From: Antedon bifida
Taxonomy: Eukaryota > Echinodermata > Crinoidea > Comatulida > Antedonidae
Length of the DNA stretch: 64,000 bases
Direction of reading: 5' to 3'
Assembly: GCA_963402885.1 (NCBI GenBank)
Contig: OY727095.1
Coordinates: 10,979,001 to 11,043,000, forward strand
Shown piece by piece: positions 63,601 through 64,000 of the stretch. A program made the translations under genes and the position numbers. Each line of letters starts with the position of its first letter. The stretch's first letter is position 1. The notes below the pieces were generated by a model that did no database searches, was not told where the DNA came from, and worked only from the letters and a program-made list of their open reading frames with translations.

Positions 63601-64000
63601 TGTTATATGACAATACTGTAACGTACGGTGACATTCAATAAAGAAATACCTGTAACCAGTTCATTCATCAATTTTTTACAATTATGATCATTTTAAAATT
63701 AATATTTTACACACCGACTCATGATTCTTTCACTGGTTTTAACCTTCAGTAAAGGAACCAGTATGTTTGCCACGTCATCAGTCCCTGGGATTGTAGTATC
63801 AGTACAGGTGTCGTGTCACTGGTTGTAAGGACTTGTGGGATAGCATTATCATTAGGTGGCCCGAGTCACCTAACCGATTATTTGAATACAAATGTCTATG
63901 CAATTATTCAAACATTATTTAAAATGCATTTCCAATTATTAAGTACTGTATATTATTATCAATTTCCGCTGCTATTTGTACATGCTAATTTCTCTGTTTA
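60662..64000 (+). other. Intron 3 of the collagen gene, 5' part (open at window edge)
   Basis: Begins with a GTAAGT donor. I searched for the expected next TSPN exon (a W-H-R/K start followed by hydrophobic strands and the second cysteine) and did not see it, so the intron is at least 3.3 kb. It holds a perfect 22-bp A/T palindrome at 62661-62682, four TAGGCCTA copies (about 60763, 62884, 63027, 63506) and a fragment like a LINE polyadenylation end near 63635-63650. A 112-codon minus-strand frame at 61281-61619 has no recognisable features. Confidence 0.7.

Overview
The window is AT-rich, repeat-laden genomic DNA from a multicellular animal. It contains no operons, Shine-Dalgarno-spaced genes or long bacterial-type reading frames. 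The only protein-coding gene I can support is the 5' end of a fibrillar collagen gene of the V/XI (clade B) type, on the + strand. Its three exons lie at 40606-40723 (signal peptide), 59824-59997 and 60448-60661 (first two thirds of the thrombospondin N-terminal-like/laminin-G domain). Both junctions keep the reading frame and all donors and acceptors are canonical. Intron 1 is about 19.1 kb, intron 2 is 450 bp, and intron 3 runs off the right edge. The triple-helical and C-propeptide exons must lie to the right.

The organism is probably an invertebrate deuterostome, with an echinoderm or relative as my best guess. This is an inference. It rests on a clade-B collagen with a diverged TSPN domain, the great excess of the palindrome TAGGCCTA (about 42 copies by eye where under one is expected), and the kinds of small TIR elements and CR1/L2-like 3' tails present. 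None of these proves the taxon.

Layout. 1-40 kb: an upstream region with no gene I can recognise. It holds small inverted-repeat elements (2096-4278, 10030-10110, 19286-19414, 21306-21485, 34101-34175), hairpins (14141-14279, 22025-22086, 33143-33250), local duplications (7751-8185, 11931-12168, 28651-28932, 34590-34731, 35200-35634, 39125-39495), minisatellites of 43, 42 and about 20 bp (14671, 16741, 36441), and 3' ends of LINEs (25290, 26741, 26911, 32006). About 40.25-40.6 kb: candidate promoter and 5' UTR of the collagen gene. 40.7-59.8 kb: the giant first intron. It carries a nested DNA transposon (48070-49661) with six exact TAACCGGTTA palindromes, a MITE (45608-45777), another LINE tail (56536) and an unexplained 153-codon open frame (58933-59394). 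60.7-64 kb: start of intron 3.

Most other open frames in the window have the length expected by chance at this base composition and were not annotated. I found no rRNA, tRNA, CRISPR or prokaryotic feature. No novel molecular system is evident. The points most worth following are the TAGGCCTA excess and its uneven distribution, the nested palindrome-rich transposon, and a 20-bp satellite whose last units have gained a perfect CRE (TGACGTCA).
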